A stretch of 64,000 nt of DNA, from contig NZ_CP041356.1 of NCBI RefSeq assembly GCF_006965445.1, positions 992,001 to 1,056,000 on the forward strand. The letters are read 5' to 3'. The DNA is from Lactococcus protaetiae. Its GTDB lineage: Bacteria > Bacillota > Bacilli > Lactobacillales > Streptococcaceae. Below, in pieces: positions 40,330 to 49,364 of this stretch. The notes under the pieces are model-generated. The model worked only from the letters and a program-made list of their open reading frames with translations. It searched no databases and was not told the origin of the DNA. The translations under genes were made by a program, and so were the position numbers. Position 1 is the first letter of the stretch. The number at the start of each line of letters is the position of its first letter.

Positions 40330-40402
40330 GGTCCAGTAGCTCAGTTGGATAGAGCATTCGCCTTCTAAGCGAACGGTCGGGGTTCGAATCCCTCCTGGAT
40401 CA
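40330..40402 (+). tRNA. tRNA-Arg (TCT), one base short in the T stem
   Basis: Acceptor arm GGTCCAG with CTGGATC, D arm GCTC/GAGC, anticodon stem TTCGC/GCGAA and loop CTTCTAA (anticodon TCT), T loop TTCGAAT. The 3' T strand CCCTC faces CGGGG, giving a C-C mismatch at the first pair and a four-base variable loop. One more G in the run at 40379-40382 would make a normal arm, the same G-run shortfall as in the broken genes. Confidence 0.92.
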
Positions 40403-40416
40403 TGGTGCCAAACCTC

Positions 40417-40443
40417 GCCTCACTTTCGTAGTGGGGCTTTTTG
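40417..40443 (+). terminator. tRNA-Arg terminator
   Basis: GCCTCACT, loop TTCGT, AGTGGGGC, TTTTT. Confidence 0.85.
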
Positions 40444-40524
40444 TTTACTTAAATATTCAATTGTTAAAGTTGAGGTGCTATGATGAATCATCGTTGTTAT
40501 GTGATTTGACTTTTAAGTGAGGAG

Positions 40525-41046
40525 TTTAACTTAGCAAGTGCGTGCTATCTTCGCCCTTTAGGCTCCGCTGTCCATCCTCGCTACGGTGCTAAAGCACCTA
40601 GTCGGAGTGGCAACTCCCTCACCTCTTTAAGGTGGCGGGATAAGCAGCACTATCTCCGCTTCGCTCCGCTGTCGATTCTCGCTACGGCACGAACGTGCCT
40701 AGTCGAAGTCGCAACTCGCTACGTGCTCTGCACACCGTTCTACGAACGGTCTCCGCAACTTCGTTGCTCCGCTGTCCGTTTGCTTAACTGCTAAAGCAAT
40801 AAGAGCAAAAGGCAAAGCGATAAGGCGAGATGGCAAGCTTTGCTTTTGTTCTACGGCGCTTTAGCGATTGCGATTTGAGCTTGTTGCTTTAGCAACTTAG
40901 CGAAATCGACAGCGTAGCAAAGCGGAGATAGAGCGAACGGACCGCGAAGTGAAGCGGAGGTGTGACCTTATATCTTTGATGTGAGGTTGTACCCTACATC
41001 GGTGTGAGAGAAAGAATCCCCCACCAATGAAGTAATCACTTCAAAA
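40525..41046 (-). repeat. Mosaic intergenic repeat, subfamily 1 (long, reverse)
   Basis: Begins TTAACTTAGCAAGTGCGTGC and ends GTGAGAGAAAGAATCCCCCA, CCAATGAAGTAATCACTTCA. Internal inverted repeats include CGTTCTACGAACG, GGCACGAACGTGCC and GCAACTTCGTTGC. The layout is close to the copy at 19513-20136. Confidence 0.85.
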
Positions 41047-41118
41047 ATTAAACAGTACGAGTATTAAAAAACTCCAATCTTATCATCAGAAAAACAAATG
41101 AAAGTCAATTAATAAAAT

Positions 41119-41128
41119 GTGCTATAAT
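41119..41128 (+). promoter_or_regulatory. Extended -10 box giving a leaderless truA mRNA
   Basis: GTGCTATAAT contains an extended -10 box (TG, one base, TATAAT). The hexamer ends at 41128, 6 bases before the ATG at 41135. No ribosome binding site is seen. Confidence 0.6.
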
Positions 41129-41134
41129 AGAAAA

Positions 41135-41890
41135 ATGACAAGATACAAAGCTACGATTGCCTATGATGGTACGGATTTCGCAGGTTTTCAAACGCAGGTT
41201 AACCAACGCACAGTCCAAGCAGAGCTTGAAAAAGTATTAACCAAATTGAACTCGTACGAGCCAGTAATTCTGCAAGGTTCTGGTCGTACTGATGCAGGCG
41301 TACACGCTTTTGGACAAGTGATTCATTTTGACCTTTTAGGACAACCACGTGATTTGGAACGACTCCGATTTGGACTTGATACTCAAACTCCTGCTGACAT
41401 TGCTGTAAAAAAAATAGAGCAAGTGGATGAGCAGTGGCACGCACGTTATTGTAAGCATGAAAAAATCTATGAATATTATCTTGAAAATGCAGTGACGAGG
41501 AGTCCTTTCAGCAGAAATGCAAAAGCATATTTCCGTTATCCGTTAGATTTTGACAGGATGCAAGAAGCTCTGTCAGTGCTGACAGGAACACATGATTTTA
41601 CTGGTTTTACAGCATCAGGCTCATCAGTAGACGACAAGGTTCGAACAATTTCTCAAGCAGAAGTCATTCAACTTGATGAAGAAAATTTTAAATTTGTCTT
41701 TAGAGCGAACGGCTTTTTATACAAACAAGTTCGTAATATGGTCGGAACTGTCATCAAAATTGGTAATGACAGAATGCCTGTCAGCCAGATTGAAAAGATT
41801 TTGATGACAAAAAATCGTGATTTTGCTGGACCAACGGCAGCCCCAGAAGGCTTATATCTCAAAGAAGTGATTTACGACCAAGGGGAATAA
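41135..41890 (+). CDS. truA: tRNA pseudouridine(38-40) synthase
   Basis: Isomerises uridines 38-40 in the anticodon stem of tRNAs. It has 251 residues from the ATG at 41135 (MTRYKATIAYDGTDFAGFQ); an upstream in-frame ATG lies before the -10 box. The catalytic aspartate is in GSGRTDAGVHA (about residues 48-58), and the C-terminal motif FLYKQVRNMVGTV is present. A palindrome copy (41570-41585) is translated as LSVLTGTHDF, inside a region where the family has a loop. It is followed by a vitamin-kinase gene, the usual streptococcal order. Confidence 0.93.
   Translation: MTRYKATIAYDGTDFAGFQTQVNQRTVQAELEKVLTKLNSYEPVILQGSGRTDAGVHAFGQVIHFDLLGQPRDLERLRFGLDTQTPADIAVKKIEQVDEQWHARYCKHEKIYEYYLENAVTRSPFSRNAKAYFRYPLDFDRMQEALSVLTGTHDFTGFTASGSSVDDKVRTISQAEVIQLDEENFKFVFRANGFLYKQVRNMVGTVIKIGNDRMPVSQIEKILMTKNRDFAGPTAAPEGLYLKEVIYDQGE
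41570..41585. repeat. Dispersed palindrome copy in truA
   Basis: CTGTCAGTGCTGACAG is read as LSVLTG. Confidence 0.85.
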
Positions 41891-41938
41891 ATCAGCGGCG
41901 GATGAAGTTTTACGCAGCAAAATGTCAAAAGGAGTGTT

Positions 41939-42706
41939 ATGACAAAAAATAAAAAGATATTGACGATTGCAGGCTCTGATATTTTATCAGGTGGAGGAAT
42001 GCAAGCGGATTTAGCAACATTTGCTCATGATGGTTTTTACGGATTTTGCGTACTAACAAGCATTGTTACAGTCCGTGAAGATAAATTTTTTGTTCATCCA
42101 GTTGAAGAACAAGTTTTTAAAGAGCAACTTAGCAGTCTTCAAAGCATTGATTTTTCAGCAGTAAAAATCGGACTTTTACCCAATAGAAAACACTTACAGC
42201 TGACAAAAGAATTTCTGTCAGTACTGACAGAGACACCTATCATTCTTGACCCTGTCATTGTTTTTAAAGAAAATGATGATTACAGTGTCAATGAAATGCG
42301 GGAGTTATTCATCAGAACGCTCATTCCAATTTCGACAGTGATTACTCCCAATCTACGTGAAGCAGAAATTCTGTCAGCGACTTCCATATCCACAATTGAT
42401 GACATGAAAGAAGCAGCCAAAATTCTTTATCGTTTTGGTGCCAAAAATGTTGTCATTAAAGGTGGAAATCGTTTTAATCCAAAATATGCCATTGACCTCG
42501 CTTACGACGGAGAGCATTTCTATGAATTGAGCAATCCTGTTTTGGATAAAAATAACAATGGTGCTGGATGTACTTTTGCAGCAAGTATTGCCACCCATCT
42601 CGCACAAAGAAATACTTTTGAGCAGGCAGTAAGTAAAGCTAAAAACTTTGTTTATCAAGCGATTCAGAATTCTAACCCATACGGCGTTTTTCAAAACGCA
42701 AAATAA
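41939..42706 (+). CDS. thiD: ThiD/PdxK-type kinase (hydroxymethylpyrimidine or pyridoxine kinase)
   Basis: A 255-residue ribokinase-fold kinase: TIAGSDILSGGGMQADL at the N-terminus, VKIGLLPN, VITPNLREAEIL, VVIKGGNRF, and the NNGAGCTFAASIA catalytic/anion-hole motif. Sequence homologues are often named ThiD, but in streptococci the copy between truA and an ECF substrate-binding gene acts on vitamin B6. The ECF subunit and the PLP enzyme downstream favour that reading here. Ribosome binding site AAAAGGAG. A palindrome (42215-42230) encodes LSVLTE. Confidence 0.82.
   Translation: MTKNKKILTIAGSDILSGGGMQADLATFAHDGFYGFCVLTSIVTVREDKFFVHPVEEQVFKEQLSSLQSIDFSAVKIGLLPNRKHLQLTKEFLSVLTETPIILDPVIVFKENDDYSVNEMRELFIRTLIPISTVITPNLREAEILSATSISTIDDMKEAAKILYRFGAKNVVIKGGNRFNPKYAIDLAYDGEHFYELSNPVLDKNNNGAGCTFAASIATHLAQRNTFEQAVSKAKNFVYQAIQNSNPYGVFQNAK
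42215..42230. repeat. Dispersed palindrome copy in the thiD-like gene
   Basis: CTGTCAGTACTGACAG is perfect and read as LSVLT. Confidence 0.9.
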
Positions 42707-42764
42707 ATCAACTCAGTAGATAACCAAGCTTCTATACCCCCAAAAAATTCTTTACTTTTTATCA

Positions 42765-42915
42765 AGGCAAGTGCGTGCTATCTCCAACTTACGGCTCGCT
42801 ACGCCACTAGATGAAACAACTAGCTATCCGTCAGCACTAAAGTAGTTTGCTACGCAGTCAGAACCTGCTAGTTGTAATCACACTAGGTAGAATTGTTAGA
42901 TGAACTAGTATAAAA
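42765..42915 (-). repeat. Decayed mosaic repeat fragment
   Basis: AAGGCAAGTGCGTGCTATCT (the subfamily 1 right end, reverse) and CTAGATGAAACAACTAGC modules are present. It ends in GAACTAGTATAAAAAG, a subfamily 3 end. It looks like a hybrid or deletion product. Confidence 0.6.
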
Positions 42916-42963
42916 AGTAAAAATCAAACTTTGTTAGTATTCATATCATAGGAGATGAAACTC

Positions 42964-43461
42964 ATGAATCAGACCAACACCAATATCAAAAAAATTACAA
43001 TTCTTGCCATCTGGACAGCCATCAGTTTTGTTCTCGGCAGAATTTTTACTTTCCCCATTCCAGGTTCGGCTGGCAATATTCTAACGTTACTAGATGTTGG
43101 AATTTACAGTGCTGTTTTTCTACTAGGAAAACGTGAAGCTGCTGTTATCGGCGGACTCTCTGCCTTTCTATTAGATTTCACAGCAGGTTACAGCAATTAT
43201 ATGTTTTTTAGCTTGATTATCCACGGGTCGCAAGGTTATTTGGCAGGATTAACACGCTTTAAAACACTTAATTTTATTCTCAGCGCGATTGTTATGGTGG
43301 GTGGATACTTCATTGTAGGTGGATTTATGTATGGTTGGGGTTCTTCTATTGCGGGACTTTGGGTCAATATCGTTCAAGTTGCAATAGGCTTTATCCTCGC
43401 AAGAGTTGTTAGCCCATTAATCAAAAAGGCAGGTATTTTAAATGGATTTAGAAAAGCTTAA
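42964..43461 (+). CDS. ECF transporter substrate-binding (S) component
   Basis: Membrane protein of about 165 residues with five to six membrane segments ([46 protein letters not shown] and others), the usual size for an S component. The start at 42964 (MNQTNTN) fits the GGAG at 42951-42954; the ATG at 42955 is too close. S components bind a vitamin and dock on a shared EcfAAT module encoded elsewhere. The neighbouring kinase suggests a vitamin B6 compound (PdxU2 type) or a thiamine precursor; the ligand is inferred. The stop overlaps the next gene by 20 bases. Confidence 0.82.
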   Translation: MNQTNTNIKKITILAIWTAISFVLGRIFTFPIPGSAGNILTLLDVGIYSAVFLLGKREAAVIGGLSAFLLDFTAGYSNYMFFSLIIHGSQGYLAGLTRFKTLNFILSAIVMVGGYFIVGGFMYGWGSSIAGLWVNIVQVAIGFILARVVSPLIKKAGILNGFRKA

Positions 43462-43984
43462 AAACGAAACACAGCTCATCATCAACGATGTCCTTGAAAA
43501 ATCTGAAATAAAAGCAGGACAAATCTTTGTCCTAGGTCTCTCCTCATCAGAAGTAAATGGCGGTCTAATCGGTCATGCCAGCTCCGCTGAAATTGGTGAA
43601 GTCATTGTCGGTGTCATTCATGACACACTGACAGAAAAAGGGATTTACCTTGCTGTTCAAGGTTGTGAGCATCTCAATCGCGCTCTTTTAATCGAACAAG
43701 AATTAGCAGAGAAAAAAGATTGGGATACCGTTTCTGTCATCCCACAACTTCATGCAGGAGGAAGTGGACAAGTCGCAGCATACAAACGATTTAAACACCC
43801 TGTAGAAGTAGAACACATCATTGCTCAAGCAGGACTTGACATTGGTGATACTTCGATTGGGATGCACGTCAAGCACGTCCAAATCCCAATTCGTCCAGTT
43901 TCGCGTGAATTAGGTGGTGCACACGTGACCGCACTGAAAAGTCGTCCTAAGCTTATTGGTGGCGAACGTGCGAGGTACAAATAA
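43442..43984 (+). CDS. UPF0340/TIGR01440 family protein
   Basis: A 180-residue soluble protein. Recognisable segments are [33 protein letters not shown] and the [20 protein letters not shown]-terminus, typical of the UPF0340 family of Firmicutes. The function is unknown. Its ATG lies inside the ECF gene and its stop abuts the next start, so thiD-like, ECF, UPF0340 and the aminotransferase form one tightly packed unit. The conserved pairing with vitamin salvage genes suggests a related, undefined role. Confidence 0.85.
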   Translation: MDLEKLKNETQLIINDVLEKSEIKAGQIFVLGLSSSEVNGGLIGHASSAEIGEVIVGVIHDTLTEKGIYLAVQGCEHLNRALLIEQELAEKKDWDTVSVIPQLHAGGSGQVAAYKRFKHPVEVEHIIAQAGLDIGDTSIGMHVKHVQIPIRPVSRELGGAHVTALKSRPKLIGGERARYK

Positions 43985-45141
43985 ATGAACGAAATGCTCA
44001 TCATGACACCTGGACCGACAGCCGTTGCGGAAAATGTTCGACTTGCAAGAAGCCAAACAACAACAAATCCAGACATTGACCTTGATTTTTATGACTTTTA
44101 CAAAGCAACCTGTGAAAAATTTGGAAAATTTCTCCAAACAAAAAATGACGTCCGTATTCTAGCTGGAGAAGGTATTCTAGGGCTTGAAGCAGCCTGCGCC
44201 TCATTAACTGAGCAAGGAACACGTGTCCTCGTGTTAGATAATGGCATTTTTGGGCATGGATTCGCTGATTTTGTGACAATGTATGGTGGAGCGCCTATTT
44301 TTCTGAAAAGCTCTGAGACAGCAAGCTTTGACCTCACACTTTTAGAAGAATTTTTGGAAAAAGACCACAATTTCAAATATGCTACGGTCGTTCATTGTGA
44401 TACCCCTTCAGGTGTGCTCAACGATATCTCAAAAATCTGTCCTTTACTTAAAAAATATGGTATTTTAACTGTGGTTGATTCAGTGGCAGCGATGGGGGCG
44501 AACCTTTAGCTGTTGATGAATGGGGGATTGACCTTGTACTCGGAGGTTCACAGAAAGTCCTGTCGGCGCCTCCTGGATTGACTTTCGTATCAATTTCACA
44601 AGCAGCTTATCAAGCAATGGAAAATAGAAAAACACCAATTGCTAGTTTTTACTGCAATCTTCTCGTATTCAAAGATTATTTTGAGAAAAAATGGTTTCCT
44701 TATACAATGCCAATTTCGGATATCTATGGTTTGGACCAAGCAATTGATAATCTATTGGCAGATAAAGCGATTTTAAAACGCCATGCGGATATTGCTGAGG
44801 CAACGAGACAGGCGATTGTACACTCATCTTTGCAGCTCCATCTGGAAAATGGTTTTTCAAATACGGTCACAGTCATCAATGTTCCTAAAGAAACAACGGC
44901 TCAAGCGATTTTAAAAGAGATGAAAGAACATTACAATGTCATGATTACAGGCTCATTTGACCGCTTAGAAGGAAAAGTCCTGCGTATCGGACATATGGGC
45001 GAAAATGCTAGAGCAAGCAAAGTGGCTTATACCCTCTATGCCCTTCAACAAACATTGGAAAATCAAAGCGTGAACCTTTTAAGTAACCTACAAGATGATT
45101 TTTTGAAATATTATCAAAAACTGACTTTTGACAAAAAATAA
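43985..45141 (+). CDS. Class V (serine-pyruvate/alanine-glyoxylate type) aminotransferase (frame broken once)
   Basis: A PLP enzyme of about 385 residues. It starts MLIMTPGPTAV, with ILAGEGILGLEAACAS, the PLP-aspartate in VVDSVAAMGG and the Schiff-base lysine in LGGSQKVLSAPPG. The frame breaks at GGGGG 44494-44498; one restored G gives AAMGGEPLAVDEWGIDLVLG. There is no gap to the UPF0340 gene. The amino donor and acceptor cannot be named from sequence. The end of the gene carries the -35 box of the pyrG promoter. Confidence 0.85.
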
Positions 45142-45156
45142 AAAATCGTATATAAT
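45128..45156 (+). promoter_or_regulatory. pyrG promoter
   Basis: TTGACA (45128-45133), 17 bases, TATAAT (45151-45156): a perfect consensus promoter overlapping the last codons of the aminotransferase gene. The expected start is the first G of GGGC at 45164. Confidence 0.85.
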
Positions 45157-45163
45157 TATTTTC

Positions 45164-45232
45164 GGGCACTGGTTTTTCATTTTTGAAAAACTGGTAACGG
45201 TAGGAGCTCCCCTTTGGGGAGCTATTTTTTTA
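45164..45232 (+). promoter_or_regulatory. pyrG leader attenuator (reiterative-transcription type)
   Basis: The transcript begins GGGCACTGG and reaches a terminator, AGCTCCCC TTTG GGGAGCT plus a T run (45205-45231). In B. subtilis and L. lactis pyrG, low CTP causes repeated G addition at the start GGGC, and the poly(G) tail pairs with the C-rich terminator strand and prevents termination. All elements are present here. An extra small stem (TTTTTCA/TGAAAAA) lies between them. Confidence 0.75.
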
Positions 45233-45269
45233 TTTTCCCCTACGATTGTTTGGAAAAATCGAACAGACT

Positions 45270-45398
45270 GAATTGAAGTGATTACTTCATCAGTAGGGAA
45301 CTCTTTTGTCCTACTGATGTTAGTAGAACGAAAGCAAAGCTTAGTGCTGCTTATCCTCGCGCCTGAGGATTTAGCAAGCACTTGCTTGGTTAATTTGA
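45270..45398 (+). repeat. Mosaic intergenic repeat, subfamily 1 (shortest complete copy) in the pyrG leader
   Basis: Begins TTGAAGTGATTACTTCA, hairpin CATCAGTAGGGA/TCCTACTGATG, short interior (AACGAAAGCAAAGCTTAGTG, ATCCTCGCGCCTGAGGAT), ends AAGCACTTGCTTGGTTAA. About 130 bases with both conserved ends: an internal-deletion form lying between the attenuator and the pyrG ribosome binding site. Confidence 0.85.
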
Positions 45399-45461
45399 GT
45401 TTTACTCTGCTGAAAACTTATCGTTTAAGGGAGTTAGGCTTACATCTTAGAAGGAGAAAAC

Positions 45462-47069
45462 ATGGCAACTAAGTATATTTTCGTCACAGGTGGTGGAACT
45501 TCATCAATGGGTAAAGGGATTGTCGCAGCATCACTCGGCCGTCTACTTAAAAATCGTGGGCTTAAAGTAACGGTTCAAAAATTTGACCCATATCTTAATA
45601 TTGATCCAGGAACAATGAGTCCTTATCAACACGGTGAAGTATTTGTTACTGATGATGGCGCTGAAACCGACCTTGACCTTGGTCACTATGAACGTTTTAT
45701 TGACATTAATCTGAACAAATATTCAAATGTGACTTCTGGTAAAGTTTATAGTGAAATTCTCCGCAAAGAACGTAAAGGGGAATATCTTGGAGCGACAGTA
45801 CAGATGGTACCTCACGTAACCAATATGCTCAAAGATAAAATTAAACGTGCAGCAACAACAACGGATGCTGATGTTATCATTACCGAAGTTGGTGGAACAG
45901 TTGGTGATATGGAAAGTTTACCTTTCATTGAAGCTTTGCGTCAAATGAAAGCCGAAGTAGGTGCTGATAATGTCATGTATATCCACACTGTGCCTATTCT
46001 TCACTTGCGTGCGGCTGGCGAATTAAAGACCAAAATTGCGCAAAATGCAACAAAAACTTTGCGTGAATACGGGATTCAAGCCAATATGTTAGTTTTGCGT
46101 AGCGAAGTACCAATCACGACAGAGATGCGTGATAAAATTGCGATGTTTTGTGATGTGGCACCAGAAGCTGTCATTCAATCACTTGATGTGGAACATTTGT
46201 ACCAAATCCCACTGAATTTGCAAGCGCAAAATATGGACCAAATCGTCTGTGACCATTTGAAACTGGATGCACCAAAAGCAGATATGACTGAATGGTCAGC
46301 TATGGTGAATCATGTGATGAACTTGAAGAAAAAAGTTAAAATTGCGCTTGTTGGTAAATATGTTGAATTACCAGATGCATATATCTCAGTGACAGAGGCC
46401 TTGAAGCACGCAGGCTATGCCGCAGATGCAGAAGTTGACATCAATTGGGTTAATGCTAATGATGTGACGGACGAAAATGTCGCAGAACTTGTAGGTGATG
46501 CAGCAGGAATTATCGTTCCTGGTGGATTTGGTCATCGTGGCACGGAAGGTAAAATTGCAGCGATTAAGTATGCGCGTGAAAATGACGTGCCAATGCTTGG
46601 TATCTGTCTGGGAATGCAGTTGACCGCTGTTGAGTTTGCACGTAATGTTCTTGGCTTTGAAGGGGCTCATTCTTTTGAGTTAAATCCTGATACAAAATAT
46701 CCAGTGATTGATATCATGCGTGACCAAGTGGACGTTGAAGATATGGGCGGAACCCTACGTTTAGGTCTTTATCCAGCCAAACTAAAAAATGGTTCTCGTG
46801 CTAAAGCAGCATACAACGGTGCTGAGGTTGTGCAACGTCGCCACCGTCATCGTTATGAATTCAATAACAAATATCGTGAAGATTTTGAAAAAGCTGGCTT
46901 TGTCTTCTCAGGTGTATCACCTGACAATCGCTTGGTTGAGATTGTAGAACTTTCTGATAAGAAATTTTTTGTTGCTTGTCAATATCATCCAGAGTTGCAA
47001 TCACGACCAAATCGTCCAGAGGAACTTTACACAGAATTCATTCGTGTATCCGTAGAAAACAGCAAATAA
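45462..47069 (+). CDS. pyrG: CTP synthase
   Basis: Makes CTP from UTP with glutamine as nitrogen source. It has 535 residues, the normal length. The synthetase domain begins [20 protein letters not shown] (most homologues have VVSGLGKG at the same place) with [20 protein letters not shown]; the glutaminase domain has GGFGHRG, the nucleophile cysteine in LGICLGMQL and the catalytic H and E in [10 protein letters not shown]. Ribosome binding site GAAGGAG. It is controlled by the leader attenuator, with a mosaic repeat in the leader. Confidence 0.96.
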   Translation: MATKYIFVTGGGTSSMGKGIVAASLGRLLKNRGLKVTVQKFDPYLNIDPGTMSPYQHGEVFVTDDGAETDLDLGHYERFIDINLNKYSNVTSGKVYSEILRKERKGEYLGATVQMVPHVTNMLKDKIKRAATTTDADVIITEVGGTVGDMESLPFIEALRQMKAEVGADNVMYIHTVPILHLRAAGELKTKIAQNATKTLREYGIQANMLVLRSEVPITTEMRDKIAMFCDVAPEAVIQSLDVEHLYQIPLNLQAQNMDQIVCDHLKLDAPKADMTEWSAMVNHVMNLKKKVKIALVGKYVELPDAYISVTEALKHAGYAADAEVDINWVNANDVTDENVAELVGDAAGIIVPGGFGHRGTEGKIAAIKYARENDVPMLGICLGMQLTAVEFARNVLGFEGAHSFELNPDTKYPVIDIMRDQVDVEDMGGTLRLGLYPAKLKNGSRAKAAYNGAEVVQRRHRHRYEFNNKYREDFEKAGFVFSGVSPDNRLVEIVELSDKKFFVACQYHPELQSRPNRPEELYTEFIRVSVENSK

Positions 47070-47310
47070 AGTCAAGACTTATTCAGTGGGAGTGTCGTAA
47101 AACATTTGTCCATTTTCTCTAGTCACTATCTTCGCTTTGCTCCGCTATCGATTTCACTAAGCTACTAAAGTCGCAAGGCGAAGTGATTTTGTCCCAGAAT
47201 CCTAAGTACTAAAGCACTAAAGTCGAACGAGATTCAAAGGTTGAACTCCAGCTAGGCGTTTTAGCGAGGATGAACAGCGGAGCAGAGTGGAGATAGTGCT
47301 GTTTTGATAA
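47068..47310 (+). repeat. Mosaic intergenic repeat, subfamily 2
   Basis: Starts at the pyrG stop: AAAGTCAAGACTTATTCAGT, GGGAGTGTCGTAAAAC, ATTTGTCCATTTTCTCTAGT; ends GTGCTGTTTTGATAAAAT. The interior includes CTACTAAAGTCG and AGTACTAAAGCACT. Confidence 0.8.
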
Positions 47311-47313
47311 AAT

Positions 47314-47350
47314 AAAAAAACTCTAACAATCTTTGGTTAGAGTTTTTTAT
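47314..47350 (+). terminator. Terminator after pyrG and its repeat
   Basis: AAAAAAACTCTAAC, loop AATCTTT, GGTTAGAGTTTTTT. Confidence 0.85.
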
Positions 47351-47474
47351 AGTTTAATGACTTAGACTGATGAGGTAATATGAAGTTGTAGAGTATTGCC
47401 AATCGTTGTTTTAACAAATAAAAGGAAATTAAAATTCTTTTTTGTTTTCACGCTTTAGTGGCAGGACAATCACT

Positions 47475-48320
47475 TTAATTTGTTGTGAGTTCATCATCGT
47501 CACTAGTGTTTTCTTCAATATTATCAAGGGATTCTTCGAAATCGTCCAATGCATCTTCGACATCGTCAAGTCGTTCTCTGATATCTTGATTTTGCTGATA
47601 AACTTCATTGAGTAAGATTTGGATGTCACCGAGCATCTCAGTTTGAATTTTTTGGATTTGCATATTAGATGACTGGTCGTCCATCATAAGATGGTCAAGT
47701 TTATCATGCAAAGCGGCTACACCTTTTTCAGACTTGATATTGACTTGGAAGTCATTTTTTGCGGTCAATCGGTCATGGTCGGCTGCACGATTTTGACTCA
47801 TCATGATAAGAGGAGCTTGTAAGGCTGCAGTGATTGAGAGAAAAAGATTCAGCAAAATAAAAGGATAGCGATCCCACTCTAAGTGGAAAAGAAGTCCTGT
47901 GACATTAAGAAACATCCAAACAATGAGAATGCCTAGATATGTAAGGATAAAAGCCCAAGAACCAACAAATTCAGTAACTTTGTCTGCAGCTTTTTCACCC
48001 CAAGTTTCCTGAGCTTCAAGCTGTTCCTCAACGTCACGGATTTGAAAATTTGCCTTTTCGAGTTCTTCATTTAGCCGGTCATTAACGGTAAAATTTTTCT
48101 GTAAGTCTAAATGGAAAAGAGTGTCTAATACTTCTAGCCGAAACTTAACCTGGTGTTCATTACAAATAAAGTCATGCGCTGTTGCATTGGGATAATCGCG
48201 CGTGATAACAGTTTGGAGACTTGGGTCAAGATTTTCGAGAAAGTCACCGCCTGATACGCGGTGAACACGACCGTTGACGAGACATACGACTTTGTTTTTA
48301 TTGATTGGAGTTGGAGCCAT
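47475..48320 (-). CDS. DUF1003 membrane protein
   Basis: A 281-residue protein with a soluble N-terminal half, then the DUF1003 core: a membrane segment FVGSWAFILTYLGILIVWMF, a second FILLNLFLSITAALQAPLIM and the signature MMSQNRAADHDRLTAKND. The C-terminus (about 80 residues) is acidic and predicted helical/coiled coil (RERLDDVEDALDDFEESL). Its function is unknown. It stands alone on the minus strand. The start at 48320 is the first in-frame methionine; no strong ribosome binding site was seen. Confidence 0.82.
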   Translation of the reverse strand: MAPTPINKNKVVCLVNGRVHRVSGGDFLENLDPSLQTVITRDYPNATAHDFICNEHQVKFRLEVLDTLFHLDLQKNFTVNDRLNEELEKANFQIRDVEEQLEAQETWGEKAADKVTEFVGSWAFILTYLGILIVWMFLNVTGLLFHLEWDRYPFILLNLFLSITAALQAPLIMMSQNRAADHDRLTAKNDFQVNIKSEKGVAALHDKLDHLMMDDQSSNMQIQKIQTEMLGDIQILLNEVYQQNQDIRERLDDVEDALDDFEESLDNIEENTSDDDELTTN

Positions 48321-48772
48321 TTTATAGCACAGCTCAAGCTTGATATGAATGGTTACTTCTTATCTATCTGTAAAATGGATTTTTACGCTATTGTCCTAAA
48401 TATACAGATATAACTTTATGACAGTTTATTCCCAGTTTTCTCGAGACGGTTTGATAATTGAATCACAGTTAGACTGGTTTTCTTATCTAAAATCTTATTA
48501 GGAATTAAACAGTAATTAGAAGCCAATTGGACTTAGCTTGTCAAATTGTTCAAGGAATTATTGCTAAATGTGGCACATAAAAATTGGGCGCAAGAAGAGC
48601 GCCATTTTGGTCAATTTGACAAAATAAGTCAGTTGAAAATTCGGGTTTGGGTCGACCTTTCAAAGCTTGAGCGCTCTCCTTCCTTTTGATTTTTTATAGC
48701 GAATTGCCGAGAGGAACTTTTGTTCCATATTAGATTATAAGATATTTTAAAATATTTGCAAGCCCTAGAATA
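48321..48772. other. 450-base gap between YjzD-like and DUF1003 genes
   Basis: No gene recognised. It contains a small perfect hairpin GGCGC AAGAAGA GCGCC (48587-48603) and GAGCGCTC near 48669. If transcribed with the DUF1003 gene it would be a long structured leader. None of the riboswitch classes I know could be matched by eye. Confidence 0.35.
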
Positions 48773-48803
48773 AAAAAACGTCCCATTGGAACGCTTTTTT
48801 ATA
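48773..48803 (-). terminator. Terminator of the YjzD-like gene
   Basis: On the minus strand: GCGTTCC, loop AAT, GGGACG, then a T run. Confidence 0.8.
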
Positions 48804-48811
48804 ATTTTTAG

Positions 48812-48991
48812 TTAGCTTTGGCTTCTTTTTTCCACAGCAATTGCCTGGAAAATGTAAACAAAGAATCCAAAGATAAGCGAGATGAGTGTTGTCCAAAGTT
48901 CAGGATCTGGCACGCCAGCTAGGGCTGTCATGATATAACCAGCAACTTGACCGATGGCGAGCGACCAGAAAAGTGTGACAATAAGTTTCAT
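48812..48991 (-). CDS. YjzD-like (DUF2929) small membrane protein
   Basis: A 59-residue protein starting MKLIVTLFWSLAIGQVAGYI with two membrane segments (about 1-23 and 33-54), as in Bacillus YjzD/DUF2929. The start at 48991 is preferred because GGAAAGAAG precedes it and the family begins MK[FL]IVTLFWS; a longer reading frame from 49024 would add 11 residues. Function unknown. The 320 bases upstream (49025-49349) hold no other gene that I can see. Confidence 0.75.
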   Translation of the reverse strand: MKLIVTLFWSLAIGQVAGYIMTALAGVPDPELWTTLISLIFGFFVYIFQAIAVEKRSQS

Positions 48992-49364
48992 ATTTACGCT
49001 TCTTTCCATTATTTCTTTATCCAATTTAGTATAATATAAATAACGAGAAATTTCAAATTTTTGAAAATGGCTTTCATAAATTTATTGACAGAATTTGGTC
49101 AGTAAAAGTTTCTATAAAAAAGTTGTCAGATGAATCTCAGATATGATGTAGTAGGATGTTTAAAAGTACGGAGTACTAGCTAAATAGAAGAGGTTGATGT
49201 GAAATAGAGAGAAGTTTTCATATTTTAATCAATTGAGTTCTAAAGGCTAGAAATTGCGAAAAAAGATAAAATTTTGAACCTGTGTTGGAGCAAAACCAAA
49301 AACTTCCCTATTTTTCACAGTTTCTGAGCGAGACTTCCTCACATCTTAAATGAAAGGAGATGCG

